A DNA stretch of 64,000 bases from Rhodoferax sp. OV413 (GCF_900104385.1 NZ_FNJA01000008.1:1-64000), one strand, 5' to 3'; numbered from the stretch's first letter, positions 9,587-18,831 are shown. Made by a program: numbers and translations. Notes: a model not told the origin generated them from the letters alone.

Positions 9587-10771
9587 ATGCGCCCTATTCT
9601 GGCCCGCTCCCTCTTGTGCTCTGCCATTGCCGGCGGCTTGGCAGCCTGCTCTTCCGTTCCCAGCCAGTACGGCGCGTTTCCCACCTTGAACGGCCAGCTG
9701 CCGCTGGTGGTGGCCCACCGCGGTGCATCGGGCTACCTGCCCGAAGAAACCCTGGAAGCCTACAGCCGCGCCATCGAGCTGGGCGCAGATGTGATCGAGA
9801 TGGACATTGTGGTGACCAAGGACGGCCAGCTCATCACCCGCCACGACCCGAACCTGGCGATCAGCACCGATGTCGCCCAACACCCCGAATTCGCTGCGCG
9901 CAAGAAAACCACCCAGGTCGACGGCGAGACGCAAACCGGCTGGTTCAGCGAAGACTTCACGCTGGCCGAAATCCAGACCCTGGGCGCCACCTCCACCGAC
10001 GCAGAACGCCCGCAGCAGTTCAACGGCAAGTTCCGCATCCCGACCTTCCAGCAGGTGATCGACCTGGCCAAAGCCAAGTCCCAAGAAACCGGCCGGACCA
10101 TCGCCATCTACCCCGAGACCAAGAACCCCAGCTACTTTGCCGCGCTGGGTCTGCCGATGGAAGACAAGTTCATCGCCCACATCCGCGCCGCCGGCTGGGA
10201 CAGCAAGACCGCGCCGATCTACGTGCAGTCGTTTGAGCCCGGCAGCTTGCAGTACATGAAGAACAAGGGCTTGCAGACCCGCCTGGTGCAGCTGATCGAC
10301 GGCGACAGCGTGGACCTGGCCACGGGCAAGGTCACCTTCAAGCTGCCGAGCGACCGCCCCTATGACTGGACCTTGGTGGGCGACAAGCGCAACTTCGACG
10401 CCATGGTGACGCCAGCCGGCCTGGCGCAAATCAAGACCTATGCCGACGGCATCGGCCCCTGGAAGCGCTTCATCATCAGCATCAAGGGCACGATCGGCGC
10501 CGATGGCAAACCGGTGGATGTGAATGGCGACGGCAAGATCAACGATGCAGATGCCACCTCCATGGCCCCGACCAGCCTGGTGGCCGATGCACACAAGGCC
10601 GGCTTGTTTGTGCACCCCTTTACCTTCCGCAACGAGTCGCGCCGCCTGGCCATCGACTACCAGAAGAACGGCAAGAACGAGTACACGGCGTTCTACAAAG
10701 CGGGGGTGGACGGTGTGTTCACCGACTTCACGGACACCGCGCTGGCGGCCCGCAAGGCCTTGGCACCGTAA
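9587..10771 (+). CDS. Lipoprotein glycerophosphodiester phosphodiesterase (GlpQ-like)
   Basis: Hydrolyses glycerophosphodiesters to glycerol-3-phosphate and an alcohol. Catalytic and metal residues fit the GDPD family: His44 (VVAHRGASGYLPEET), Glu71 and Asp73 (VIEMDIV) and His86 (TRHDPN). The N-terminus carries a lipobox (LAAC, Cys21), so it should be an envelope lipoprotein. The ATG at 9587 is chosen because GGAG lies 6 bases upstream; the in-frame ATGs at 9560 and 9575 would only lengthen the signal. A calcium-loop-like DVNGDGKINDAD segment near residue 310 is typical of EF-hand or dockerin loops. The product is 394 residues. Confidence 0.9.
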   Translation: MRPILARSLLCSAIAGGLAACSSVPSQYGAFPTLNGQLPLVVAHRGASGYLPEETLEAYSRAIELGADVIEMDIVVTKDGQLITRHDPNLAISTDVAQHPEFAARKKTTQVDGETQTGWFSEDFTLAEIQTLGATSTDAERPQQFNGKFRIPTFQQVIDLAKAKSQETGRTIAIYPETKNPSYFAALGLPMEDKFIAHIRAAGWDSKTAPIYVQSFEPGSLQYMKNKGLQTRLVQLIDGDSVDLATGKVTFKLPSDRPYDWTLVGDKRNFDAMVTPAGLAQIKTYADGIGPWKRFIISIKGTIGADGKPVDVNGDGKINDADATSMAPTSLVADAHKAGLFVHPFTFRNESRRLAIDYQKNGKNEYTAFYKAGVDGVFTDFTDTALAARKALAP

Positions 10772-10777
10772 GTCTTT

Positions 10778-11005
10778 TTACCGGCGGCGGAGAACGTGGA
10801 TGAAGTCCTTGCCCACGGTCTCCTGTTCCACCAGCTCGTTGCCGGTTTGCTTGGCAAAGGCCTGGAAGTCGCGCACCGAACCCGCATCGGTAGACACCAC
10901 CTTGAGCAGCTGGCCGCTTTGCATATCGGTCAGCGCCTTCTTGGCCTTGAGGATGGGCAGCGGGCAGTTCAGGCCGCGCGTGTCGATTTCTTTGTCTGTC
11001 TGCAT
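10778..11005 (-). CDS. TusA/SirA-like sulfurtransferase
   Basis: A 75-residue protein with the TusA-family fold. TusA-type proteins carry sulfur as a persulfide for tRNA thiolation or other sulfur transfer. The sulfur-carrying cysteine is Cys14 in DTRGLNCPLPILKAKKAL, the CPxP signature of the family, and the C-terminal part (FAKQTGNELVEQE) is typical. It is convergent with the GDPD gene and lies downstream of the Nudix gene on the same strand, 40 bases apart. Whether it is TusA itself or a paralogue cannot be decided. Confidence 0.88.
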   Translation of the reverse strand: MQTDKEIDTRGLNCPLPILKAKKALTDMQSGQLLKVVSTDAGSVRDFQAFAKQTGNELVEQETVGKDFIHVLRRR

Positions 11006-11045
11006 GGGGCGGTGGTCCTCGGGTAGGTTTTGATTTTAGTGTGCG

Positions 11046-11567
11046 CTAGGACAGATCGCGGAACTGCGGTTCATAGCCGCGCCGCCTCAAAAACTCCGCC
11101 AGCCCATAGCCGGTGCCGGCGGGCCAGCATTTCACATCTTCAAAGTTGTACAGCCGGTAGTCCACCAGCTCGGGCGACAAGCGCACCTCGCCATGCGCGA
11201 CCGCGTGGTACACGATCAGCAGCTGGTTCATGCGCTGGAAGTCGTACACGCCGATCAACTCCAGCGCTGAGGCTGTGAGGTTGGTTTCTTCCAGAATCTC
11301 GCGGGCAATGCCTTCCTCGGGCGTTTCGCCGGCCTCCATGAAACCGGTGATCAGCGCGTAGATCTCGGAGGTCCAGGCCGCGTTGCGTGCCAGCAGAATC
11401 TGCCCGCCGTACTCGACGATGGCCGCCAGCACCGGCGTCGGGTTGTTCCAGTGCGTGAAGTCGCAAGCCGGGCAACGCAGACGCTGCTTGGGGCCGCCGT
11501 CTTCTTCCTGGCTGATCCAGGCCAGCGCGGTAGCGCACTGGGGACAGAATTTGAACTCAGTGGCCAT
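11046..11567 (-). CDS. Nudix hydrolase with N-terminal zinc ribbon
   Basis: A 173-residue protein with a zinc ribbon (Cys8, Cys11, Cys32, Cys35) followed by a Nudix domain. The Nudix box starts at Gly75 and reads GFMEAGETPEEG then REILEETNL; the usual glycine near its end is Asn96. The ribbon resembles that of NudC, but the protein is shorter than NudC (about 250-300 residues). The substrate is therefore open: a nucleotide sugar, NADH or another diphosphate. It may be co-transcribed with the TusA-like gene. Confidence 0.88.
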   Translation of the reverse strand: MATEFKFCPQCATALAWISQEEDGGPKQRLRCPACDFTHWNNPTPVLAAIVEYGGQILLARNAAWTSEIYALITGFMEAGETPEEGIAREILEETNLTASALELIGVYDFQRMNQLLIVYHAVAHGEVRLSPELVDYRLYNFEDVKCWPAGTGYGLAEFLRRRGYEPQFRDLS

Positions 11568-11589
11568 GGCTTGGATTACCCATCAAAAC

Positions 11590-11650
11590 TATAGAAAACA
11601 TAGCAGCTAGCGCAGGCAATATAAGCGCTAGCGGCCTATTTCTCATAAAT
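11590..11650. repeat. Dispersed intergenic palindromic repeat, copy 3
   Basis: Copy with AGCAGCTAGCGCAGGC and TAAGCGCTAGCGGCCTATTT, in the inverted orientation relative to the copy at 33150. It lies upstream of the Nudix gene and downstream of cysM, where a terminator would be expected; its hairpin could serve as one, though no T-run is evident. Confidence 0.75.
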
Positions 11651-11664
11651 TAACAGCTACCGGG

Positions 11665-12567
11665 TCAGGCTGGAAACACGCCGGTGGACAGATACCTGTC
11701 GCCCCGGTCGCAGACGACAAACACCACGGTGGCATTGCTTTCGCGCTGGGCGATCTGCTGCGCTACCCAGCAGGCACCTGCGGCGGAGATACCGGCAAAA
11801 ATGCCTTCTTCGCGGGCCATGCGGCGGCACATTTCTTCGGCGTCGTCCTGGCTGACATAGACCAGCTCGTCCACATTCTTAGGGTCGTAAATCTTGGGCA
11901 GATAGGCTTCCGGCCATTTGCGAATACCGGGGATGCGCGAGCCCTCGCTGGGCTGGGCACCGATGATGCGCACGGCCGGATTCTTTTCTTTCAAGAAGCG
12001 CGACACGCCAGTGATAGTGCCTGTCGTACCCATGGCGCTGACGAAATGCGTGACCCGGCCCTTGGTGTCGGCCCAGATCTCGGGGCCGGTGGTCTCGTAG
12101 TGGATGCGCGGGTTGTCGGGGTTGGCAAACTGGTCGAGCACCAGGCCCTTGCCCTCGCGCTGCATCTGCTCGGCCAGATCACGTGCGTACTCGATGCCGC
12201 CGCTCTTGGGGGTGAGGATCAGCTCGGCGCCGTAGGCCTTCATGGTCTGGGCGCGCTCTATCGACAAGTCCTCCGGCATGATCAGCACCATGCGGAAACC
12301 TTTGACCGCCGCGGCCATCGCCAGCGCAATGCCGGTATTGCCCGAGGTGGCTTCGATCAAGGTATCGCCGGGCCGGATGTCGCCACGCTCCTGCGCGCGC
12401 TGGATCATCGACAAGGCGGGCCGGTCTTTGACCGACCCGGCGGGGTTGTTGCCCTCCAGCTTGGCCAGCACCACATTGCCGCGCTGGGCGTTGTCGTCTG
12501 CGCCTATGCGCTGCAGCGCCACCATCGGCGTTTTTCCGATGACATCTTCGATCGTTGGATATTTCAT
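11665..12567 (-). CDS. cysM: Cysteine synthase B (O-acetylserine sulfhydrylase)
   Basis: A PLP enzyme making cysteine from O-acetylserine and sulfide or thiosulfate. The PLP lysine motif LEGNNPAGSVKDRPA, the phosphate loop EATSGNTGIALA and the C-terminal GTTGTITGVSRFL are all present. CysM rather than CysK is suggested by the NNPAGSVKDR form and the short length of 300 residues. The start is at the ATG at 12567 (MKYPTIEDVIGKTPM). The frame stays open upstream to 12726, but that extension would run through the tRNA-Leu gene and is rejected. Confidence 0.93.
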   Translation of the reverse strand: MKYPTIEDVIGKTPMVALQRIGADDNAQRGNVVLAKLEGNNPAGSVKDRPALSMIQRAQERGDIRPGDTLIEATSGNTGIALAMAAAVKGFRMVLIMPEDLSIERAQTMKAYGAELILTPKSGGIEYARDLAEQMQREGKGLVLDQFANPDNPRIHYETTGPEIWADTKGRVTHFVSAMGTTGTITGVSRFLKEKNPAVRIIGAQPSEGSRIPGIRKWPEAYLPKIYDPKNVDELVYVSQDDAEEMCRRMAREEGIFAGISAAGACWVAQQIAQRESNATVVFVVCDRGDRYLSTGVFPA

Positions 12568-12608
12568 AACCCACACTGTGCCATAATATCGGTCTTGCTT
12601 CTGCACAT

Positions 12609-12693
12609 GCCCGGGTGGTGAAATTGGTAGACGCAGGGGACTCAAAATCCCCCGCCGCAAGGCGTGCCGGTTCGATTCCGGCCCCGGGCACCA
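12609..12693 (+). tRNA. tRNA-Leu (anticodon CAA), CCA encoded
   Basis: An 85-base cloverleaf with a long variable arm as expected for leucine. The acceptor stem is GCCCGGG paired with CCCGGGC, followed by A and an encoded CCA. The D arm contains GGTGAAATTGGTAGACGC, the anticodon stem GGGGA/TCCCC encloses the loop CTCAAAA with anticodon CAA, and the T arm has GGTTCGATTCC. It reads the UUG codon. It is transcribed divergently from cysM, only 41 bases away. Confidence 0.97.
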
Positions 12694-12700
12694 CATCCTG

Positions 12701-12736
12701 AAAACCCCTTGATTCTTTTGGATCAAGGGGTTTTTT
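12701..12736 (+). terminator. Rho-independent terminator after tRNA-Leu
   Basis: A perfect hairpin with arms AAAACCCCTTGATTC and its partner GATCAAGGGGTTTT, ending in TTTTTT, directly follows the tRNA. This is a strong intrinsic terminator. Confidence 0.93.
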
Positions 12737-12901
12737 CATTGCGCGGCTGCACTTTGTTATCCAATCGTTAACTGGCTGGCAAAAAGCAAGGGCAACCTCT
12801 AGAGTGGCTGGGATTTTGCTTTTACAGAAATTTACAATCTCGGCCCGGTGCCGCCTGGCCCATGGTCCGGGGCAAAAATTCTGGCCGCCAAGGATGTACC
12901 G

Positions 12902-13630
12902 ATGCGCATAGCCGCCGTTGATGATGACCTCGCCCAACTGGACCTGATCCACGCCGTGATTGCGGCCATGGGACACGACTGCCATGCCCTGCCCGACGGC
13001 GAAAGCTTTCTGCGCGCAATCGCCAAAGAAACCTACGACCTGCTGATCATCGACTGGGAACTGCCGGACATTGCCGGCACAGACCTCATTCGCAAAGTGC
13101 GTGAGCGCGTAGCTTCGGCGGTGCCGATTCTGATGCTGACCAACCGCAGCGATGAGCGCGACATCGTGACCGGCCTCACATGCGGTGCCGACGACTACAT
13201 GGTCAAGTCAAACCGCGTGGTCGAGCTGCGCGCACGCATCGCCGCGCTGCTACGCCGCGGTGGCCATATGCGCGCCACCGAAGAAGTCACATTTGGGCGC
13301 TATCGTTTCCATACCGCGCAGCGCAATGTCTGGGCGGCTGGCGAGCCGGTAGCACTCAAACACAAGGAATTCGATCTGGCACTCACCATGTTCAACAACC
13401 TCGGCAAGCTGATGTCGCGCGGCTACCTGATCGAAGCCCTGTGGGGCCAGGGTGCCGACGTGTCTTCGCGCTCGCTGGACGTCTACTTTTCCCACGTGCG
13501 CAGCAAACTGGGTTTGCGCGCAGAGAACGGATACCGGTTGATGTCCGTTTACAACCACGGCTACCGGCTCGAAGAGGTGTCCCAGGCGGCCCCTGCCGCG
13601 GGAGCCAACGCCTTGCAACATTCAGAATGA
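12902..13630 (+). CDS. OmpR/PhoB-type response regulator
   Basis: A 242-residue two-component regulator. The receiver domain has Asp7-Asp9, phospho-acceptor Asp51 (LLIIDWELPD), Thr80 and Lys102. The C-terminal winged helix (about 130-225) is of the OmpR type (LKHKEFDLALTMF, VYFSHVRSKLG, ENGYRLMSVYNHGYRL). The start ATG at 12902 follows AAGGA. It overlaps the next gene by four bases (ATGA), and the CHASE2 kinase two genes on is the obvious partner. This places it as the output of an envelope-sensing circuit. Targets are unknown; the facing DUF11/OMP/OmpA genes are natural candidates. Confidence 0.92.
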   Translation: MRIAAVDDDLAQLDLIHAVIAAMGHDCHALPDGESFLRAIAKETYDLLIIDWELPDIAGTDLIRKVRERVASAVPILMLTNRSDERDIVTGLTCGADDYMVKSNRVVELRARIAALLRRGGHMRATEEVTFGRYRFHTAQRNVWAAGEPVALKHKEFDLALTMFNNLGKLMSRGYLIEALWGQGADVSSRSLDVYFSHVRSKLGLRAENGYRLMSVYNHGYRLEEVSQAAPAAGANALQHSE

Positions 13631-15330
13631 CCGCCCCGCTTTTTACATGGCTGCCGCTGCAAGCCAGCATCGCCGTGGCGGCAGCACTGCTGGGCTTGGC
13701 GCCCGCCGCGCAGGCGCAAAGCATCAGCTACACCTTGCAACCCGGCGAGAACCTGTATGGGCTGGCCAAGCGCCTGCTGCACAAACCCGAACAATGGAAG
13801 CAGATACAACTGGCAAACAAGGTGCGCGACCCGCTGCGCCTGCTGCCGGGCACGCTACTGATGATTCCCGTGCATCTGCTGCGTCCGCAGCCGGCCCTGG
13901 TGACCATCCTGCATGCCATAGGCGACGCGCGTGCCGCCCTGCCCGGCCAGGCCAAAGAGCTGCCACTGCAGAAGGGCCAGCAATTGCCGCAGGGCAGCCA
14001 GCTGACTGTGGGCGAACAAGGTTTCGTCACCCTGCAGCTGGCCGATGGCTCGACCATTCGCTTACCGGCCAATACCCGGGTGCAGCTCAGCGAAGTGCTG
14101 TACGCACCGGCGTCGAAAGACATCCAGGCCACCATACAGCTGGACCGCGGACGGGTGGAATCCAAGGTGGTTCCGCTACCGTCGGCCAACAGCCGCTTTG
14201 AAATACGCACGCCCCATGCAGTTGGCGGTGTGCGCGGCACCGATTTTGGCGTGGCGATTGGCGACAACGGTGCCTTCCTCAACGATGTGCGAGAGGGTGC
14301 GGTACAAGTCAATGTCCTGGCATCGCGCAAGCCCGGCGCGCAGGCCCTGGTGCATGCGGGCGAAGGCAGCCGCTTGGGTGTCACGGACGGCCAATTTACC
14401 GTCGCCCCGCTGCTGCCCGCACCCGATTTGTCGAAAATTCCGTCGGTGCTGGAGGACGTGTCTTTCATCGACCTACCCCTGCCTGGCAGCGCCCAGGCAG
14501 TGTCCTACCAGGTGATGATTGCCACCGACAGCGCGTTCAACCAGGTGCTGCGCTACGGCAGCTTCGCGCCAGTGCTGGCCCGCTTCACCGGCCTGGACGA
14601 TGGCGACTACCAAGTTGCCGTGCGCCCGGTCGATGCACAAGGCATTGTGGGCCGTGAGGCAATGCGATCCATCCGGGTGAAAGCCCGCCCTGAAGCGCCT
14701 TTCATGCAGCAGCCACAGCAAGGCAACCAACTGTTCACTACCGCGGTAGAACTGCGCTGCACCGAGAGCCCGGACGTGCAGGGCTACCACCTGCAACTGG
14801 CGCGCGACCCCGCTTTTCAAAATCTGGCGGCAGATCTGCCGCATCTGCCCGCCTGCAGCCATACCGCTCCAGGCCTGGCGCCGGGCGCCTATTTCTGGCG
14901 CGTCGCTGCAGTGAAAAGCACACCGGATGGCGCCCGCGACCAGGGGCCGTACAGCAAGCCCGCCAGTTTTACGCTGCTGCCCATCCCCCCCCAGCCGCCC
15001 ACTCCCAGCATCCGGGCCGACGGTGCCAGCCTGTTGTCCGTGCAATGGGGCACCAGCCAACCCCAGGGTGTGCGCTACCGCGTGCAACTCGCCCAGGACA
15101 TCGCATTCACCCACCTGCTAGACGACAGCGTGGTGGACGCATCGCGGTATGCCCGGCCACTGCCGCCTGCGGGTGTGTATTACGTGCGCCTGCAACAGCT
15201 CGACCAGGAAGGCAGGGGCGGCGCATTTACCGCAGCCCAGTCGGTCGTAGTGCCGGGTCGCCTGATGGCCTCGGACCAGCAGCCGGTGGTCAGCTCCGAC
15301 GGCACACCCCTGCGTCCAGGCAAGCCGTGA
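13627..15330 (+). CDS. Exported LysM and FecR domain protein
   Basis: A 567-residue envelope protein. It begins with a signal peptide (MTAPLFTWLPLQASIAVAAA, cleavage after AQAQ). A LysM-like domain follows at about 33-80 (YTLQPGENLYGLAKRLL, PGTLLMIPVHLL), suggesting peptidoglycan binding. A FecR domain spans about 115-240 (GFVTLQLADGSTIRLPANT, FEIRTPHAVGGVRGTDFGV). The C-terminal half looks like three fibronectin-III-like modules (about 280-370, 375-460, 465-550). There is no membrane anchor, unlike classical FecR anti-sigma proteins. It is translationally coupled to the regulator upstream. Its job is probably to present or sense something at the cell wall for the CHASE2 kinase; that is inference. 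Confidence 0.87.
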   Translation: MTAPLFTWLPLQASIAVAAALLGLAPAAQAQSISYTLQPGENLYGLAKRLLHKPEQWKQIQLANKVRDPLRLLPGTLLMIPVHLLRPQPALVTILHAIGDARAALPGQAKELPLQKGQQLPQGSQLTVGEQGFVTLQLADGSTIRLPANTRVQLSEVLYAPASKDIQATIQLDRGRVESKVVPLPSANSRFEIRTPHAVGGVRGTDFGVAIGDNGAFLNDVREGAVQVNVLASRKPGAQALVHAGEGSRLGVTDGQFTVAPLLPAPDLSKIPSVLEDVSFIDLPLPGSAQAVSYQVMIATDSAFNQVLRYGSFAPVLARFTGLDDGDYQVAVRPVDAQGIVGREAMRSIRVKARPEAPFMQQPQQGNQLFTTAVELRCTESPDVQGYHLQLARDPAFQNLAADLPHLPACSHTAPGLAPGAYFWRVAAVKSTPDGARDQGPYSKPASFTLLPIPPQPPTPSIRADGASLLSVQWGTSQPQGVRYRVQLAQDIAFTHLLDDSVVDASRYARPLPPAGVYYVRLQQLDQEGRGGAFTAAQSVVVPGRLMASDQQPVVSSDGTPLRPGKP

Positions 15331-15363
15331 TGCACATGCGGCACCCAACGCCGGAGACTGCGC

Positions 15364-17697
15364 TTGAATAACCGCCTGCTCGATTGGGTGTCGCTGCAAC
15401 GGGAAAGCGGGCTCGATGCCAGGCGACTGCGCAAGCGCTGGATCGAGTGGGGATTGCTAGCCCTGGTACTGCTGTCGGTGGTCGCCACCTTGAGCTGGCG
15501 CAACTCTCTGGAGCGGGTGAACCTGGTGATCGAAGACCAGACCACGCGCTTGATGGAGCGGTCTGTCTCCAACGACATCGTGCTGGTCACCATCGATGAC
15601 AAGAGCCTGGCGGCAATTGGCCGCTGGCCGTGGCGGCGTGGCTTTCACGCAGCTTTGCTCGACAAGATTTCTCCGGCCAAACCCCGCGCCATCGGCTTGG
15701 ATCTGATTTTTACCGAGCAAGATCCGGTCTACGCGGCAGACGATGTTTTGCTGGCCCGTGCCATCCAACGCAGCGGCAAGGTCGTGCTGCCGCTGGCACT
15801 GCAAGACAGCTACGGCACGGGCCATTACAAACCCATATTGCCCGTTCCCGCGCTGGCCAAGGCGGCTGCGGCCATAGGGCACATCCACCTGAAACTAGAC
15901 ACCGACGGCATCGTTCGCACGACCTATCTGCGCGAAGGAGATGGCACGCGCTGGTGGGACCACTTTGGCGTGGCGGTGTTGCGGGCCGGCGGTTTTGCAC
16001 TGCCTTCTGAACCAGCTCCCAGCCCGAGCGACATCCAGCCCAAGGACTGGACGCGTGAGCACCTGGTGCAAATTCCATTTGTTGGTGCCCCGGGGCAGTT
16101 CCAGCAGGTGTCTTATGTGGACGTGCTCAAAGGACAGGTGCCGGCCGCCACCTTCACCAACAAATTCGTGTTGGTAGGTTCCACCTCGGCCGGCATGGGC
16201 GACGCATACGCCACACCGCAATCGGGCAATTCGGAACTGATGGCGGGCGTAGAGATTTCCGCGAATCTGATGAATGCCCTGCTGGAAGGGCAAAAGATCG
16301 AGCGGGCCAGCGCTTGGCAGAACGCAATCTTCTGCACCCTGCCCGTCGCGCTGGGCCTATTGGCCATACTGTGGCTATCGCCCACGGCCTCGCTGCTAGG
16401 CAATGCGCTGCTGGTACTGCTCACGCTGGCTGCGAGCTGGCTGATGGCGCTGTACACCGGCATTCTGCTGGCGCCTGCTGCTGCGTTGCTGGGGCTGTTA
16501 TCGGCCTATCCCTTATGGGTATGGCGCCGCTTGAATGCCGCCATGTGGTACCTGCTGGAGGAATTCCAGCGCATGGAAATACGCCATGACCTGCCCCAGA
16601 TGCGGCCCACCCAAAGCCGCGGTGATCCTTTGGAGCGCCACATCGGGGCGCTGCAGAACGCGTCGGAACAGCTGCGCAATCTGCACCGCTTCGTCAGCGA
16701 CATTCTGAGCAATCTGCCAGATGCCACCGTTATCACCGACCCCACCGGCCGAGTGCTGATGGCCAACCAGGCGGCACAGCAGTATTTCCGCCCGCTCGGC
16801 ATTGAACAACCGACCAAGCACCAGCTCGCCGACCTGCTGCGCAAAGTGAACCCGGGCGGCAGCACGCAAATACAGGATGCGGCACAAACCTGGACCGGTG
16901 AATCCAAAGACGATGCCGGGCGCGATGTGCTGATCAAGTGTGCCCCCTGCTTCAACACCGATGGCGTGGCGACGGGTTGGATTACCAGCCTGGTCGACAT
17001 CAGCCCGATCCGGCACGCAGAGCGCCAGCGTGACGAGGCATTGCGCTTCATCTCGCACGATATGCGCTCACCGCAGTCGTCGATTCTGGCCTTGCTCGAA
17101 CTGCACAGAATGCAGGCCGATGCCGCCATGCCTGCAGAGACGCTGCAGCGCATCGAGCGCCATGCGCAGAAGACGCTGTATCTGGCCGAGGAGTTTGTTC
17201 AGCTGGCCCGTGCCCAATCCAGCGCATACCGCCTGGAGGTCATCGACCTGGGCGAACTGTTGCATGAGGCGGTAGACGAAGTCTGGCCGCAAGCCGTGCA
17301 GCGGCACATCAGCTTCAAACTGCAGACTCCAGAGGTACCCGCCTGGTGCGAAGCGGACCGCGGTTTGCTGACCCGCGCGATCGGCAATCTGCTCAGCAAT
17401 GCGGTGAAGTACAGCCCGGAACACACCGAGGTGCAATGCAGGGTGCAGGACCACCAGGGCCGTTGGCAGCTGTCGATTGCGGATGCAGGGCCTGGCCTGT
17501 CGCTAGAGCAGCAGCAGGTATTGTTTCAGCACTTTGTCCGCCTGCAGCCGAATGACCGCTCAGCACCGCGCGGCATCGGTCTGGGCCTGGTGTTTGTGCG
17601 CACCGTGGTGGAGCGCCACGGCGGTAGCATCCAGTTGAACAGCATGCTGGGGCATGGCACCACCCTGCGATTCTCTTTGGCGCAAGCCCTGGAATAG
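15364..17697 (+). CDS. CHASE2 sensor histidine kinase
   Basis: A 777-residue membrane kinase. One membrane segment (about 29-46) is followed by a large periplasmic CHASE2 domain (about 47-315; IVLVTIDDKSLAAIGRWPW, RAIGLDLIF), two or three membrane segments (about 317-390), a PAS domain (about 435-545; DATVITDPTGRVLMAN), a HisKA domain with phospho-acceptor His565 (RFISHDMRSPQSS) and an ATPase domain (NLLSNAVKYSP; GIGLGLVFVRTV). The start is a TTG at 15364, supported by GGAG eight bases upstream. It should phosphorylate the response regulator encoded two genes before. The signal is unknown, but the intervening LysM-FecR protein lies in the same compartment as CHASE2. Confidence 0.92.
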   Translation: MNNRLLDWVSLQRESGLDARRLRKRWIEWGLLALVLLSVVATLSWRNSLERVNLVIEDQTTRLMERSVSNDIVLVTIDDKSLAAIGRWPWRRGFHAALLDKISPAKPRAIGLDLIFTEQDPVYAADDVLLARAIQRSGKVVLPLALQDSYGTGHYKPILPVPALAKAAAAIGHIHLKLDTDGIVRTTYLREGDGTRWWDHFGVAVLRAGGFALPSEPAPSPSDIQPKDWTREHLVQIPFVGAPGQFQQVSYVDVLKGQVPAATFTNKFVLVGSTSAGMGDAYATPQSGNSELMAGVEISANLMNALLEGQKIERASAWQNAIFCTLPVALGLLAILWLSPTASLLGNALLVLLTLAASWLMALYTGILLAPAAALLGLLSAYPLWVWRRLNAAMWYLLEEFQRMEIRHDLPQMRPTQSRGDPLERHIGALQNASEQLRNLHRFVSDILSNLPDATVITDPTGRVLMANQAAQQYFRPLGIEQPTKHQLADLLRKVNPGGSTQIQDAAQTWTGESKDDAGRDVLIKCAPCFNTDGVATGWITSLVDISPIRHAERQRDEALRFISHDMRSPQSSILALLELHRMQADAAMPAETLQRIERHAQKTLYLAEEFVQLARAQSSAYRLEVIDLGELLHEAVDEVWPQAVQRHISFKLQTPEVPAWCEADRGLLTRAIGNLLSNAVKYSPEHTEVQCRVQDHQGRWQLSIADAGPGLSLEQQQVLFQHFVRLQPNDRSAPRGIGLGLVFVRTVVERHGGSIQLNSMLGHGTTLRFSLAQALE

Positions 17698-17734
17698 CGC
17701 CACACGGTGGATACCGGGTGGCGCCGAACCAGGC

Positions 17735-18823
17735 CTACCGCTTGCGGGAGATACCTTCGATGCGGATGTCTACCCGCCGATTCGACAGCAGGCATTCGCG
17801 CAGAGCGTCCTGGTCCGGGAAGTGGGCGCTGCATGCATCGACCGGCTGGGCATCTCCTTTGGAGTCCGTCTGGATACGCTCCGCCACCACGCCCCGTGAC
17901 AACAGCAAGTCCCGCACCGTCATCACGCGCTTCTGCGACAGCACCAGGTTGTAATCGCTGTGGCCGGTGGAGTTGAGGCGGTCCGCATGACCCATCAGTT
18001 CCAGGTTCTTGATTTCAAGCTGGTCGGCCCCCATGCGTTGGAGCAATTGCTCCAGCGATGCAAGGCTGGCTGCCCGGATATCGGTGCGGCCATAGCGGTC
18101 AAATTCAAACACCACCTGGGCCGAGAGCTTGACCACATCGGGTGGCGCAGCCGGGGTCGGCGCCACGGGTAAGGCCGCAACCAGCGGTGCAGGCGGGCTG
18201 CAGGATGCCGCCAGCGCATCGGCCTCGGTCAAACCATCTTCCACCATCTGGACATAGGGCTTTGCATGCCGCCACTGCTGCTGGTTCAGCTCGTTGCCGG
18301 CATGCACCAACTCGACTTCAGAGCACGCCACGCGTTGCTGTGCGCAGGCGAATCCGCTGTGTGTATGCAGTGCGCGGGCTCGGTCCCACAGGTCCGGGCG
18401 AATCCGCGCCGCACCGTTGACCAGCGGGGTGTCCGTGGAGATAGGGCTTTGCTTGCCCTCCAGCGCCACGACCAGCTTTTCCGACTCTACCAAGGACTCC
18501 TGCACAAACGGGCTGCGGTCATTGCGGGTGTATTCGTGGAAGGACACGTCCAGCCAGCATTGCGCTTTGGACAGGTAGTAGTTGCGCACCGGCACGCCGG
18601 TTTCGTTGATGGCATGGATGCGCTCCTGCATCTGCGTATAGACCGCATGGTCCGCACGCTGGGCTTCGTCGGTGATGCGGTCTTTGGCGGGTGTCAAAGC
18701 AGCTTGCGCATCTGCGTCCAGCGCCCCCAAGGGCCCCAGGGCCACCAGCAAGGCAGCAGCCAACACGCGCAGTCTCAAACGGGAGCAAAAAATAGGGTTC
18801 ATGGTGTTCACTCGGTTCATCAT
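17735..18823 (-). CDS. OmpA family protein
   Basis: A 362-residue exported protein. A signal sequence is followed by an alpha-helical region (about 45-200) and a C-terminal OmpA-like peptidoglycan-binding domain (about 230-360; VVFEFDRYGRTDIR, LELMGHADRLNSTGHSDYN, LSQKRVMTVRDLLLSRGV, SNRRVDIRIEG). It lacks the eight-stranded barrel of true OmpA, so it probably links other envelope components to the cell wall. The start is eight bases after the stop of the large barrel gene, placing it third in the DUF11-barrel-OmpA unit. The two nearby starts (18823, 18802) both lack a clear ribosome binding site. Confidence 0.87.
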   Translation of the reverse strand: MMNRVNTMNPIFCSRLRLRVLAAALLVALGPLGALDADAQAALTPAKDRITDEAQRADHAVYTQMQERIHAINETGVPVRNYYLSKAQCWLDVSFHEYTRNDRSPFVQESLVESEKLVVALEGKQSPISTDTPLVNGAARIRPDLWDRARALHTHSGFACAQQRVACSEVELVHAGNELNQQQWRHAKPYVQMVEDGLTEADALAASCSPPAPLVAALPVAPTPAAPPDVVKLSAQVVFEFDRYGRTDIRAASLASLEQLLQRMGADQLEIKNLELMGHADRLNSTGHSDYNLVLSQKRVMTVRDLLLSRGVVAERIQTDSKGDAQPVDACSAHFPDQDALRECLLSNRRVDIRIEGISRKR

Positions 18824-18831
18824 TGGTTTAA

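Noticed and set aside
12568-12726. N-terminal extension of cysM
   Set aside because: The extension is antisense to tRNA-Leu and its terminator; the ATG at 12567 matches the family start.
13180-13626. Upstream extension of the LysM-FecR frame
   Set aside because: It lies entirely within the response regulator gene in another frame. The ATG at 13627 gives a signal peptide and an ATGA overlap.
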